Source: Rhodospirillales bacterium
Lineage (GTDB): Bacteria; Pseudomonadota; Alphaproteobacteria; Rhodospirillales; Defluviicoccaceae
Direction of reading: 5' to 3'
Assembly (NCBI GenBank): GCA_016712595.1
Contig: JADJQT010000001.1
Location: 1,857,501 to 1,921,500, forward strand
Length of the DNA stretch: 64,000 nucleotides
The position numbers and the translations under genes were made by a program. This document shows, piece by piece, positions 26,626 to 38,031 of the stretch. How positions within the stretch are numbered: position 1 is the stretch's first letter; each line of letters begins with the position of its first letter. The notes below the pieces were generated by a model, which searched no databases, was not told the DNA's origin, and saw only the letters and a program-made list of their open reading frames with translations.

Positions 26626-27168
26626 TCAGAAGTCATCATCGAAGCTGAAGTCGTCTTCCAGAGAGCTGTCGTCTTCTGGAGGATTGTCGTGGGCCGGTGG
26701 TTCATCCGCAGCGGCGGGCTCGGCAAACATGTGTGCTACGGCATTACCGAGCAGGACGCCACCCGCGACGCCGAGAGCGGTTTGCATGGCGCCGGCGAGA
26801 AACCCGCCACCGCCTCGCGGCACATGCGGGTTCATGGCGTCCGAAACGCGCGGATCGATACCTCGCGGTGCGGCGGGCGAGGGGGAGGCCTTGCTCGTTC
26901 CACCACCGAATAAGGCGCCCAGGAATCCGCCGCCACTCGAGCGCTCGCTCAGCTGTGTTTCCAATGTTTGAATGCGCGCCTGGGAGGCCGCCAGCGCCTG
27001 TTCCTGAACGAGGATGGCCTGCGCCATGTAGTAGGGTGCCGCAGGCTGGCGGTCGAGATGCTCGCGAATGCGCGACTCCGCATCGATGTCGCGCGGGGCT
27101 GACTGGTCCTCCGCCTTACGTACCTTGGCAAAAAGCTCGTCGATTACCTGCTTTTCGGACGTGTCCAT
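26626..27168 (-). CDS. DUF2076 protein
   Basis: A 180-residue protein with the DUF2076 N-terminus (QVIDELFAKVRKAEDQSAPR, YYMAQAILVQEQALAASQAR, a coiled coil), a Gly-rich region (GGGFLGALFGGG), a hydrophobic segment near residues 120-145 and an Asp/Phe-rich tail. Members are thought to be periplasmic or membrane-linked ligand-binding proteins, with no assigned function. The gene is convergent with the GH57 gene on its left. Confidence 0.85.
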   Translation of the reverse strand: MDTSEKQVIDELFAKVRKAEDQSAPRDIDAESRIREHLDRQPAAPYYMAQAILVQEQALAASQARIQTLETQLSERSSGGGFLGALFGGGTSKASPSPAAPRGIDPRVSDAMNPHVPRGGGGFLAGAMQTALGVAGGVLLGNAVAHMFAEPAAADEPPAHDNPPEDDSSLEDDFSFDDDF

Positions 27169-27332
27169 GGAGCCACATGCCTCCGAGATGTTTCCATTGC
27201 TTTCTGATATAGCGCCGACCGAACACGGCGCAAATATAAGCCCGGTCGATGGCAGCCTGGATGACGCCAGTGATCGGGTCTTGCGAATCGCGCACCCCTC
27301 GACGTCACGACCAAGCCGTCATGGCCAGAGTG

Positions 27333-28031
27333 TTAGGCCAGGTCAAATAGCAGAATCTCAGCAGGGCCGTCGTCAGCCACGATCCCGATGTCGCGGGAAT
27401 GCTCAAACGCGGCGCCGTCGCCAGCGATTAGCGCGGCGCCATTGACGCGGATGGTTCCGCGTGCAACCTGCAGCCAGGCCCGCCGCTCAGGGGCCAGAGA
27501 ATGCGCGACGGATCCGCCCGCAGCGAGTGAGGCGACGTAAAGATCCGCGTCCTGGTGCACTGTGACCGATCCTTGCCGACCGTCTCGCGAAGCGATCAGG
27601 TGCAATCGCCCAATGCGATCCTCAAGGGCAAAGGCTCGCTGTTCATAACCCGGGGCGAGGCTCGCCACTTCGGGGATGATCCAGATCTGCAGCAGGTGGA
27701 CCGGTTCCGCGTCCGAGGCATTGAACTCGCTGTGCCGGATACCGGTTCCCGCGGTCATTCTTTGCAGGTCTCCCTGACGGATAAGCGAACCGTTGCCAAG
27801 GCTGTCGCGGTGGGCAAGGGTACCGTCAAGCACCCAGGTGAGAATCTCCATATCGCGATGGCCGTGGGTGGCGAAGCCTCCACCGGGCGCGATCTCGTCC
27901 TCGTTGATGACACGCAGAGCGCCGAAGCTCATATGCGCCGAATCGTGATATTCGCCGAACGAAAAGCTGTGGTGGCTGTCGAGCCACGAAAGCTGCGTTG
28001 CGCCACGTTCGACACTGTGCCGGATTTCCAT
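27333..28031 (-). CDS. Pirin-family protein (YhhW-like)
   Basis: A 232-residue bicupin of the pirin/quercetin 2,3-dioxygenase-like family. The N-terminal cupin carries the metal-binding set in FATHGHRDMEILTWVLDG (His-x-His, Glu) and THIRHSEFN-type residues (GTGIRHSEFNASD). Length and the ending agree with YhhW homologues. Physiological substrate unknown. It is a single minus-strand gene with no clear operon partner. Confidence 0.88.
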   Translation of the reverse strand: MEIRHSVERGATQLSWLDSHHSFSFGEYHDSAHMSFGALRVINEDEIAPGGGFATHGHRDMEILTWVLDGTLAHRDSLGNGSLIRQGDLQRMTAGTGIRHSEFNASDAEPVHLLQIWIIPEVASLAPGYEQRAFALEDRIGRLHLIASRDGRQGSVTVHQDADLYVASLAAGGSVAHSLAPERRAWLQVARGTIRVNGAALIAGDGAAFEHSRDIGIVADDGPAEILLFDLA

Positions 28032-28190
28032 CGTCCAGTTCCTCCACGCTATGGCCGGACAGCGGCACGATCGCCGGTCCGATCAGCAAAAGGTGGGGTG
28101 GCAGGATAGCGGAAGTAGTCGGCGGCATGGAACGCCGCCGTTGCATAAACCGCTCTCATTCCTGGACGGGACGAACAGCCAGAACGATCG

Positions 28191-29663
28191 CTACTTGCAG
28201 CGGGTCGCGTCGTAGATCTTGAGGTAATGATCCCCAGATTGTCCCCACGAGTAGTCCGACGCCATGGCGTTGGTAATCAGCCGGCGAAACTCCTTGGGAT
28301 AGTCGTACCACAAGCCGATGGCCCGGCTCAGTGCCGATTCAACCCCGCGAAAGTCAGCGTCATGGAAGACGTAGCCATTGCGCATTTCGGGCGGCCGATC
28401 CGAGTGATCACGATCGAACACCGTATCGACGAGCCCGCCAACGGCACGTACGACCGGAATGGAGCCGTAGCGCATGGCGATCAACTGGGCGAGGCCACAC
28501 GGCTCGAACAGGCTGGGGACAACGATGATGTCGGCGCCAGCGTAGATCAAGTGGGCGAGCTGCTCGTTGAAGCCAATTTCCATGTGGCAGTCGGCATTCT
28601 CGTTGAGGTAGTGCTTCATATGCCAGAAATGGTTGTTGATTCCGCGATCGCCGCCAGCCCCGAGCAAAACAAACTGCGCGCCGCGCTCAAGCGCATAAAA
28701 CAGCGCATGTTGGATGAGGTGGACGCCCTTTTGCGCGTCAAGGCGCCCGACGTATGCGACGATCGGCTTATATTCCTTGCGCAACCACAACCGATCACGC
28801 AGAGCATCCTTGTTGCCGTACTTTTCCTCGACATTCCACACAGTGTAGTGCGAGGGGATGAAACGATCGATCTCCGGGTTCCATACGTCGTAGTCGACGC
28901 CATTGAGAACGCCACCGAACTTGAAGTGATGAATGGCTAGGGTCTGCCCAAGCCCGTACCCCTGATCGGTGAAACGCGCCTCCCACGAGTGATGGGGAGA
29001 AACGGTATTGACAAAATTCGAGTAAACGATACCAGCTTTCATTAAATTGATCGCCGTATGATTGAAATTATCAAGCATACGGTCGTAATGAAAATAATAT
29101 TCCGGACGCCCAAGGCCTGTAGCCCAAAGTACGGCCTCGCCAGTGATGCCCTGGTGTTTGAAATTATGAATCGTATAAACGACGCGCTGACGATCCATCC
29201 CGAGGCGCGCATAGATTTCATACAGCAAAACAGGAATCAGACCAGTCTGCCAGTCGTGGCAATGAATGATGTCCGGTCGCTTGTTTCCCTTAAGCATGAA
29301 CTCCATTGCCGCCTTACAGAAGAAAGCAAAGCGGAGTGGATCGTCATGAAAACCATAAAAAGATCCACGCAGGAAGAAGTTGTCCGAGCTATGTGGCTCG
29401 ATGAAGTAGCACTTCCGACCGTGGACGAATCCAAACCAAATTGAACAAGAAACGCCGCTCCCGTACCAGGGCACCCACAGATTTTCCCAAATCTTGTGCA
29501 ATCCCCAGATCTCATCATACCACATACAATCGTACTTCGGCAGGATGATCTCGACCGCGTTGCCGCGGACCTCGAGTTCTCGGCTGAGCCCAAAAACGAC
29601 GTCGGCAAGACCTCCGACTTTGGCCACCGGGGCCAGCTCCGCCGATACCATCATAATGTACAT
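28191..29663 (-). CDS. glgA: Glycogen synthase
   Basis: GT5 glycogen (starch) synthase transferring glucose from ADP-glucose to alpha-1,4-glucan ends. The 490-residue GT-B protein starts with MYIMMVSAELAPVAKVGGLA, whose Lys-x-Gly-Gly-Leu loop binds the nucleotide sugar, and has IHCHDWQTGLIP, YTIHNFKHQG, VGRLDAQKGV and the donor-site segment PSLFEPCGLAQLIAMRYG. Full length. It lies downstream of glgP on the same strand, with 332 bp between them. No glgC is present in the window, so the donor is made elsewhere. Confidence 0.95.
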   Translation of the reverse strand: MYIMMVSAELAPVAKVGGLADVVFGLSRELEVRGNAVEIILPKYDCMWYDEIWGLHKIWENLWVPWYGSGVSCSIWFGFVHGRKCYFIEPHSSDNFFLRGSFYGFHDDPLRFAFFCKAAMEFMLKGNKRPDIIHCHDWQTGLIPVLLYEIYARLGMDRQRVVYTIHNFKHQGITGEAVLWATGLGRPEYYFHYDRMLDNFNHTAINLMKAGIVYSNFVNTVSPHHSWEARFTDQGYGLGQTLAIHHFKFGGVLNGVDYDVWNPEIDRFIPSHYTVWNVEEKYGNKDALRDRLWLRKEYKPIVAYVGRLDAQKGVHLIQHALFYALERGAQFVLLGAGGDRGINNHFWHMKHYLNENADCHMEIGFNEQLAHLIYAGADIIVVPSLFEPCGLAQLIAMRYGSIPVVRAVGGLVDTVFDRDHSDRPPEMRNGYVFHDADFRGVESALSRAIGLWYDYPKEFRRLITNAMASDYSWGQSGDHYLKIYDATRCK

Positions 29664-29995
29664 GGCAGACCGTCTGTTGGCGTTGTTGCATGGTCCACGT
29701 CGGACCGAACTTTACGCTCTTCTAGCAGAGCTTCCGACCGACGCGCACGGCTTGTGCTGTCGTCCCCGAAACCGCCCGTCGATCGCATCGGCGAACGCTC
29801 GAAGCCCAGTATGATTGTGCACTGCACCAAAAGTCCACTGCGAAGATTGGCTGCAGACGCGATGGCGAGCAAGACCGCCGGCGACTGATGCGCGTCACCG
29901 GCGGTCCATTCAAAGACCCGGGAACAGAGCGACGCCGCTTTAGGCGAACACCTGCTCCCGAGCGACTCTCTTCATCAGCAGTGGGCACGAACCAC
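29664..29995. other. Gap between glgP and glgA
   Basis: I see no gene in these 332 bases, and no clear terminator. Any independent glgA promoter would lie here. Confidence 0.4.
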
Positions 29996-32524
<2,529 letters not shown>

Positions 32525-32704
32525 GCCAATGCTCTCCCCTTTGGACGTACGAGTGCGGGCGGCGTTCGACGCCGGCATCGTCCCGACGGTTGCCGAGTTC
32601 GTTGGATTTCGCAAGAAGAGCGTATACCGCGCTGTCGTCGACAGGTCTACGAAACACGACACGCGCGCTGCGCTTTTGCCGAGACACCCACAAAACGCGC
32701 TAAG

Positions 32705-33328
32705 CTAAGTGCGCGAGAGATTGGCCGTAATTGCTCCCGCGACGATCAGCAGCGTACCGGCGACTCGGTTGCCGAGCCGGACCCGGCCAGGCTTGGCAAG
32801 CGCGCGGCGCAGCCGGCCGGAAACACGCACGTAGACCGCCAGGATCACGATCGCGAGACTGACATAAATTGCGGCGAGGGTGATCACTTGCGGCAACGCT
32901 GCCGTCGCGGGGTTTATGAACTGCGGCATGAACGCGGTGAAGAACAGCAGTCCTTTTGGGTTCAGCGCGGTCACTGCGTAGGCCTTGCCGATCATCTGCG
33001 CGACCGGTAACCGCGGAGTCGCGGCGAGTGGGTTGGGTGCCATCGCCGGACGTCGCCACAAGCCGATTCCCAACCATAGGAGATAAGCAACACCCGCCCA
33101 TTTCAGGATCGCGAACAGTGTAGCGGACGTTGCAAGCACCACACCCATGCCGGCGAAGGACAGACTGATCGCCGTGATATCGCCTAGGGCGACTCCGGCG
33201 ATAGCGAGGAGGGCGGGACGCTCACCAGAGGAGAGCGCGAAGCCGGCGATGAGCATTACAGTCGGTCCGGGCAGCGCGATGACACTCGCCGCGACGAGCA
33301 CGAACGCGATGCACAAATCGAGGCTCAC
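32705..33328 (-). CDS. LysE/RhtB-family exporter
   Basis: A 207-residue inner-membrane protein with six hydrophobic segments, beginning with the family motif ASVIALPGPTVMLIAGFALS, then GVALGDITAISLSFAGMG and KWAGVAYLLWLGIGLWRR. LysE/RhtB proteins export amino acids such as lysine, threonine or homoserine lactone; the substrate is unknown here. It ends 181 bp from the glgP start on the same strand, with galE upstream. Confidence 0.88.
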   Translation of the reverse strand: MSLDLCIAFVLVAASVIALPGPTVMLIAGFALSSGERPALLAIAGVALGDITAISLSFAGMGVVLATSATLFAILKWAGVAYLLWLGIGLWRRPAMAPNPLAATPRLPVAQMIGKAYAVTALNPKGLLFFTAFMPQFINPATAALPQVITLAAIYVSLAIVILAVYVRVSGRLRRALAKPGRVRLGNRVAGTLLIVAGAITANLSRT

Positions 33329-33462
33329 TGGTGATCCGTCGCATCACCGCCACGCTGCCCGGATGGGCCTTCGCTACAGCGGATGGAGTGGATCGGCGGT
33401 GGCCGCCAGCGGAGAGGCAAGGGCGATCCCGGCGTGCGCGTTGTTCGATGCCCCCGGCGACC

Positions 33463-34476
33463 TCAGCCTACCGCTTTGGCCGCAGCACCAGCCGCGAAGC
33501 CATTGGGATGAGCCTTACGCCACGACCAGGCGGTGCGAACGATCTCATCAAGGTCGACAAAGCGCGGCTCCCAGCCAAGTTCGCGGCGAATGCGGTCGGG
33601 GGCGGCTACGAGCGTCGGCGGATCGCCGGCGCGGCGTGGTCCGATCTTCTGTGGAAGTGGGTGACCGGTGACCCGTCGGACAGACTCGATTACTTCGCGC
33701 ACCGAATAGCCGTGGCCGATTCCAACATTATATTGGCAGCTCCCGGCGTCGACGGCGTCAAGGACCCGAATGTGAGCATCGGACAGATCGCAAACGTGGA
33801 TATAGTCGCGTACGCACGTGCCGTCCGGCGTCGCGTAATCGTCACCGAAGATCTCCACGTAAGGGCGTTGGCCGAGCACCGCCTCGAAGGTGATGGGGAT
33901 CAGGTGGGTCTCCGGTGCATGATCTTCGCCGATTGGTACGTCGGGATGCGAGCCTGCGGCATTGAAATAGCGCAGCGACGCGGAGTGCAAGCCGTGGATC
34001 TCGTCCGCCCAGCGAAGGATCCGTTCGATCATCAATTTCGATTCGCCGTAGGAATTCGCCGGGTTCTTCTCGACGTCTTCATCGATCGGAACGCGCGATG
34101 GCAGGCCGAAGATGGCACAGGTCGAGGACAGAACGAACCGGCGGACGTCGTTGTCGACGGCGGCGCGAATCAGGTTGATGGCGTTTACCACGTTGTCGCC
34201 GACGTAACGGAACGGCTTTTTCATCGATTCGCCAACCAGCGAGTTGGCGGCAAAGTGCAAGATGCCGTCGAAGCGGTACTGCGCGAACAGCGCGCGCAGC
34301 GCATCGGCATCGGCGAGATCACCTTCGATCAGGGTCGCATCGGCGTGGACCGCCTCCTGGTGTCCCTGCTGCAGATTGTCGAAGACGATCACGCGATGGC
34401 CGCGATCCAGCAAGTCGACGACGACGTGGCTGCCGATATACCCGGCGCCGCCGGTGACGAGATAGGTGCGGGACAT
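33463..34476 (-). CDS. galE: UDP-glucose 4-epimerase
   Basis: Short-chain dehydrogenase-fold epimerase interconverting UDP-glucose and UDP-galactose. The 337-residue protein has VTGGAGYIGSHVVVDLL (NAD binding), HFAANSLVGES, SSTCAIFG (catalytic Ser) and YGESKLMIERILRW (Tyr-x3-Lys), RYFNAAG and the ending with a GFAAGAAAKAVG tail. Probable link to sugar nucleotide supply for the neighbouring glycogen or envelope genes. Full length. Confidence 0.93.
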   Translation of the reverse strand: MSRTYLVTGGAGYIGSHVVVDLLDRGHRVIVFDNLQQGHQEAVHADATLIEGDLADADALRALFAQYRFDGILHFAANSLVGESMKKPFRYVGDNVVNAINLIRAAVDNDVRRFVLSSTCAIFGLPSRVPIDEDVEKNPANSYGESKLMIERILRWADEIHGLHSASLRYFNAAGSHPDVPIGEDHAPETHLIPITFEAVLGQRPYVEIFGDDYATPDGTCVRDYIHVCDLSDAHIRVLDAVDAGSCQYNVGIGHGYSVREVIESVRRVTGHPLPQKIGPRRAGDPPTLVAAPDRIRRELGWEPRFVDLDEIVRTAWSWRKAHPNGFAAGAAAKAVG

Positions 34477-34691
34477 GATGCTCGTTCTCTCCCTACTGCT
34501 GCGATGAAGGCGGATTGCCCTGGGATGGACGTTGCACAGTGTCAGACTGTTGCCGGGATCTCAGTGACGGCGCGCATGCCGCGGATCGAGCGCGCGGCGC
34601 TGGCGGGGATATCGGGCGTGGCGACGTTGCCAGCGTCGGGCCTGAAAACGTACCGATATGCCCGGCTGGGGTCATCAATCTTCCCTTTCGG

Positions 34692-35036
34692 TTATTCGTC
34701 GTCGCTATCTTCACGTGCGGGCGAGGCGCGGTTAACGTTAGACCGAGGTACACTCTCGTTCTCGTCAGGCATGGCGAGATCGAGCGGCGTGCCGGTTGCA
34801 TGGGCGTAGAGCATCAGGTCGTTGAGAAGCTCTGCCTCGACTTCGGCCGTTCGCTTATTGCGGCGAATCGTTACCAGCTTGGTCAGAGCCCGAACATTGA
34901 AGCCATCGCTCTTGATCTCCGCTTTGAGCTGCTTCAAGTCTTCTTTCATTGTATCCATTTCGTCGAGTAGCCGCTCCATCCGTTCAGAATAGGCGGTGAG
35001 CTTCTCACCGGCGGCGCTGCCGTGGCCAATCGTCAC
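34692..35036 (-). CDS. gapR: GapR-family (DUF2312) DNA-binding protein
   Basis: DUF2312/GapR is a small alphaproteobacterial nucleoid protein that binds AT-rich, overtwisted DNA and supports replication. The N-terminal 80 residues of this 114-residue product show the family pattern: LTAYSERMERLLDEMDTMKE, DLKQLKAEIKSDGFNVRALT, KLVTIRRN. A C-terminal acidic tail follows. I use a GTG at 35036 six bases after AGGAG rather than the longer in-frame start at 35087. Its presence supports the alphaproteobacterial assignment. Confidence 0.85.
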   Translation of the reverse strand: MTIGHGSAAGEKLTAYSERMERLLDEMDTMKEDLKQLKAEIKSDGFNVRALTKLVTIRRNKRTAEVEAELLNDLMLYAHATGTPLDLAMPDENESVPRSNVNRASPAREDSDDE

Positions 35037-35210
35037 GCGGATCTCCTGGGTCGTTGGGCTCGATGATACAGGGCAAAGAACACGCACAACCTGCCACCGC
35101 AGCCTCTGCGCGCTACCGTCTGGCAGCCTGCACGCGACGGGGATAGCACGCCATCGGCGGCGTGCGACAGGCCTTTCTCGCGGTTGCGGTAACGTGTTGC
35201 CGATCGTCTT

Positions 35211-35693
35211 TCAACGTGGCGCTAAGGGCACCCATTCGGCGAACATAGCCGCCTGGCCCACCGTCGAGCCGGCCGCGGTGATCAGGGTCCAGACGGTTGC
35301 CGTGCTAATGCGGAAGCGTTTGCCGGTGCGCGAAACGCGCACACCGGCATAATCGTCGATGAAGCCGTTCACGGTCACCTGATCGAGCAGTCGGGTGCGC
35401 TCTGGCCGGGCGAGCGGTTCGGCCGACAGCCGCGATGGCATGTGCACGAGTTCCCGCCAGTTCAGCTCGAACAGAGTGAGTGCGGCACGATTTCCGTAGG
35501 TGAATACCGGATCGGCCTGTGTGTCGTGCGACAGCACAACGAACGGCGCTTCGAACAGCCAGCGCCCTGCGTCGGCGTCGTTACCAGCGATCAACTCGAT
35601 GCCCGTCCAGCGCCGCAAGGTTTGGCGGAGCAACTGTACGTGCCCGGCGTGAAAGCCATTGGCCGGACTTGGCGCTTCGAACATGTCGGTCAT
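35211..35693 (-). CDS. MEKHLA-domain protein
   Basis: A 160-residue soluble protein with a PAS-like MEKHLA domain: DPVFTYGNRAALTLFELNWR, PSRLSAEPLARPERTRLLDQ, YAGVRVSRTGKRFRIS. The domain is thought to sense small molecules or redox state; no effector domain is attached. It lies just before the DUF2892 gene on the same strand. Function not assigned. Confidence 0.8.
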   Translation of the reverse strand: MTDMFEAPSPANGFHAGHVQLLRQTLRRWTGIELIAGNDADAGRWLFEAPFVVLSHDTQADPVFTYGNRAALTLFELNWRELVHMPSRLSAEPLARPERTRLLDQVTVNGFIDDYAGVRVSRTGKRFRISTATVWTLITAAGSTVGQAAMFAEWVPLAPR

Positions 35694-35729
35694 CGCACGG
35701 TCGTCCGCGTACTCCCACGGTGTTCGCCA

Positions 35730-35945
35730 CTAAGGTGCCGGTCGCTCAATCCGGCAGCTTGCTCCGCGGCAGGTGTTCAATCCGAGTAGGCGATAAGCCG
35801 GACACCAGCCGATCAGCGCGGTTGCGAGTGGGATGACCCCAAGCCAGCCCCATGGAGTCTGTGGGCCGATGAACACGAGAGCAATCAGGGCGAGCCCCGC
35901 GATGATGCGCAGTGCCCGGTCGAGCGATCCAACGTTCTTTCCCAT
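35730..35945 (-). CDS. DUF2892 (YgaP-like) small membrane protein
   Basis: A 71-residue protein with two hydrophobic segments, beginning MGKNVGSLDRALRIIAGLAL and containing GWLGVIPLATALIGWCPAYR. This is the DUF2892 inner-membrane module found in YgaP and next to rhodanese or redox genes; the Cys after GW may be reactive. The start at 35945 has GGGAGC upstream; the frame is longer upstream but without homology. It follows the Crp-like gene on the same strand. Confidence 0.8.
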   Translation of the reverse strand: MGKNVGSLDRALRIIAGLALIALVFIGPQTPWGWLGVIPLATALIGWCPAYRLLGLNTCRGASCRIERPAP

Positions 35946-36041
35946 GATGCTTGCTCCCTTAACGTCGCACCAGCAGTGATTGCCAGCGCCCGCAGGTATG
36001 CAAGCACGATTGCCCGGGCGCGTCGGTGACTTGCTCACAAC

Positions 36042-36710
36042 TCATAATTCGCGGCTTTGGGCAAAGGTGCGCAATGCCTCGGGCGCGGTGACGATGATGC
36101 TGCCGCGCCCGAGGCGGACCCACCCGTATCGTTCGAATTCCTTGAGCAAGCGACTGACCACCTCGCGCGACGAGCCGAGTTCGGCCGCCAGGCTCCGATG
36201 CGTAACGACGATCTGATCATCATGCTGGGCGCGATCCGCGAGCAGTTGAGCAAGGCGGACGTTCAGGCGGCGAAAAATTGTCTCCTCGATCAGCGTGAGC
36301 AAGCGCGCGATCCGCCGCCCGAAGGTAGCGAAAACGTCATCGCGGAAAGCCTCGGAACGAGCCAACAGATCGAAAAAATCGGCGGAAGGCAGGGCAATGC
36401 CGGTCACGGCGGTGTCGCAAACTGCGTCCGCCGGGTAGGTCTCGCGCGACAGCAGGCACGCGGTCGTCAGAATGCAGGCCTCGCCCGCCCCAATGCGATA
36501 GAGCACGATCTCACGGCCATTCTCGCCGATCATCTGAACGCGCACGCTGCCGTCGAGAATACGGATGTAGGCCTCGCACGGCGCACCAATGCGGAACGGT
36601 CGGTCGCCGGCCGCGAAGTGAACCGGGCGAAGCACGGATTCGATGCGACGCCGTTCAACATCGGACAGCGCGGTCAGCCAGGGAAACGCGTGATATCCGT
36701 CGTTTCGCAT
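36042..36710 (-). CDS. Crp/Fnr-family transcription regulator
   Basis: A 222-residue regulator. The N-terminal cyclic-nucleotide-type domain (HFAAGDRPFRIGAPCEAYIR, LDGSVRVQMIGENGREIVLY) is followed by a dimer helix and a winged HTH (VTHRSLAAELGSSREVVSRL). It lacks the N-terminal Cys cluster of Fnr, so it is not an obvious oxygen sensor. ATG 36710 is chosen, since the extra 29 in-frame residues upstream overlap the intergenic hairpin. The DUF2892 gene follows and may be a target or partner. Confidence 0.85.
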   Translation of the reverse strand: MRNDGYHAFPWLTALSDVERRRIESVLRPVHFAAGDRPFRIGAPCEAYIRILDGSVRVQMIGENGREIVLYRIGAGEACILTTACLLSRETYPADAVCDTAVTGIALPSADFFDLLARSEAFRDDVFATFGRRIARLLTLIEETIFRRLNVRLAQLLADRAQHDDQIVVTHRSLAAELGSSREVVSRLLKEFERYGWVRLGRGSIIVTAPEALRTFAQSREL

Positions 36711-36728
36711 CGTTATCCGGGCATATCG

Positions 36729-36765
36729 GCCTTCGCAGCGAGACTGCCACGTCTCCTGCGAAGGC
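36729..36765. repeat. Long imperfect hairpin between SemiSWEET and the Crp-like gene
   Basis: GCCTTCGCA (36729-36737) pairs with TGCGAAGGC (36757-36765), enclosing GAGAC/GTCTC. It lies in the leader of the Crp-like gene and 43 nt after the SemiSWEET stop. No T-run; it may be a terminator-like or regulator-binding structure. Confidence 0.4.
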
Positions 36766-36807
36766 GCCACTGTCGCGGTTGTTGATGGCGAGGGCACCGC
36801 GTCTGGC

Positions 36808-37107
36808 TCACTGCCGCATGCTGCCCTGGGAAATGGCGCGCCTGCGCCGGAGCGAGCGCAGCTTCAAGGCGAGGATGCTCGCCGATAGCACCAGACTCGC
36901 CGTGTTGAAGACGATAATCGGCAGACTTTCGATCAGTACGCCGTAGGTGATCCACAGCGAGAAGGCGCTGACGGTTACAAGATACATATTTTTTGAGATT
37001 GCCTGGGTATCGTGTTCCGTCCACGACTTGATCACCTGCGGCACGAAACTGCTGGTCGAACACAGCCCCGCCAGCGTGCCCACTGCCACGTCTGCGGAAA
37101 TCTCCAT
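36808..37107 (-). CDS. SemiSWEET sugar transporter
   Basis: A 99-residue membrane protein with three helices forming one triple-helix bundle; SemiSWEETs work as dimers for sugar passage. The PQ-loop motif is in TSSFVPQVIKSWTEHDTQ (Pro-Gln), followed by FSLWITYGVLIESLPIIVFN. ATG 37107 is preceded by GGAGG; the upstream in-frame stretch of 21 codons is not conserved. Its presence close to the glycogen genes may be coincidental. Confidence 0.88.
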   Translation of the reverse strand: MEISADVAVGTLAGLCSTSSFVPQVIKSWTEHDTQAISKNMYLVTVSAFSLWITYGVLIESLPIIVFNTASLVLSASILALKLRSLRRRRAISQGSMRQ

Positions 37108-37188
37108 GGTGCCCTCCTGCTCCATCGTGTCGGGCGGATGATCTGAATACGACCAACGCACGAAGGTCACCGATCGTTTCCGCGCTCC

Positions 37189-37878
37189 TCATCGGCAGAA
37201 GGCGTAAGGGCCGAAGTCGAGGTGAAAATGGCCATGATGTGCCGCATTGTAGTCCGGACCGAGGACACCCCGAAAGATGCGGCATGCGCCATCGTGAACC
37301 TTGCGCAGAAACGCGGCTTTTGCCGGATCAGGGCTATCCCAGTCGTTGAGGACCGAGATGCTTCGTCCGGTTGCCAGCCGGAAGCCGGTAACATCGATGG
37401 CATTTGCTGTCGCGTGCTCGCTCGCTCGCCCGGTCTTGCCGCCATAAACCCGGCGGCAGGCATACGTGCCGATATGGTCGATCTGGCGGACTCGCGTTTT
37501 TAGATACCGGACCGCTGCAGGTTGAACGATCGCGCGCTGCCAGAGGGTCAACGCGGCCGCAAGAGGGCAGGTGACCTTTACCGGCGCGGAAAAGCGAACC
37601 TCGGGCCAGCGAACTCGCACCGCGTCATGCCAGTCGCAAAATGCTCCCTCGCTGTGCTCGGCGAGCGGCACGACTCGTACTGAGGCGCGGGCGAGGGCCG
37701 CGTAGCACGCAGCAGAATTGGATCGTAATCGTGCCAACTTGAAGGCCGTCGCGCGGCCGACCACGCCGTCGAGGTCAATCAAACCAAACGGCGAATCCTG
37801 TGGTAGCAGCCGATCGACAACGATGATCGCGGCGATGCCCAATAGGACGATTCCAGTGATGAATAGGATGAAACGCAT
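37189..37878 (-). CDS. Extensin-like periplasmic protein
   Basis: A 229-residue protein with an N-terminal membrane anchor (FILFITGIVLLGIAAIIVV) and an extensin-like C-terminal domain (PF06904). Metal-site residues are visible: SEHATANAIDVTGF (His, Asp) and GHFHLDFGPY, as in LAS peptidases. Members act in the cell envelope, probably on peptidoglycan. The ATG near 37878 has no strong ribosome site, but the anchor supports it. Confidence 0.85.
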   Translation of the reverse strand: MRFILFITGIVLLGIAAIIVVDRLLPQDSPFGLIDLDGVVGRATAFKLARLRSNSAACYAALARASVRVVPLAEHSEGAFCDWHDAVRVRWPEVRFSAPVKVTCPLAAALTLWQRAIVQPAAVRYLKTRVRQIDHIGTYACRRVYGGKTGRASEHATANAIDVTGFRLATGRSISVLNDWDSPDPAKAAFLRKVHDGACRIFRGVLGPDYNAAHHGHFHLDFGPYAFCR

Positions 37879-38031
37879 GTCAGCTACGCGGTCATGGGGA
37901 ACCTAAGCGCATCGAACGCATGTTAAGCTTTTGTCTGTCGGCGGTTGTCGGCGTTCGGAAATCCGTTCGCGGAGCAATGCTTCCGCCACGGATTACCGGG
38001 CACGCGTACCCCGGACAAAGGATGACGTTCG

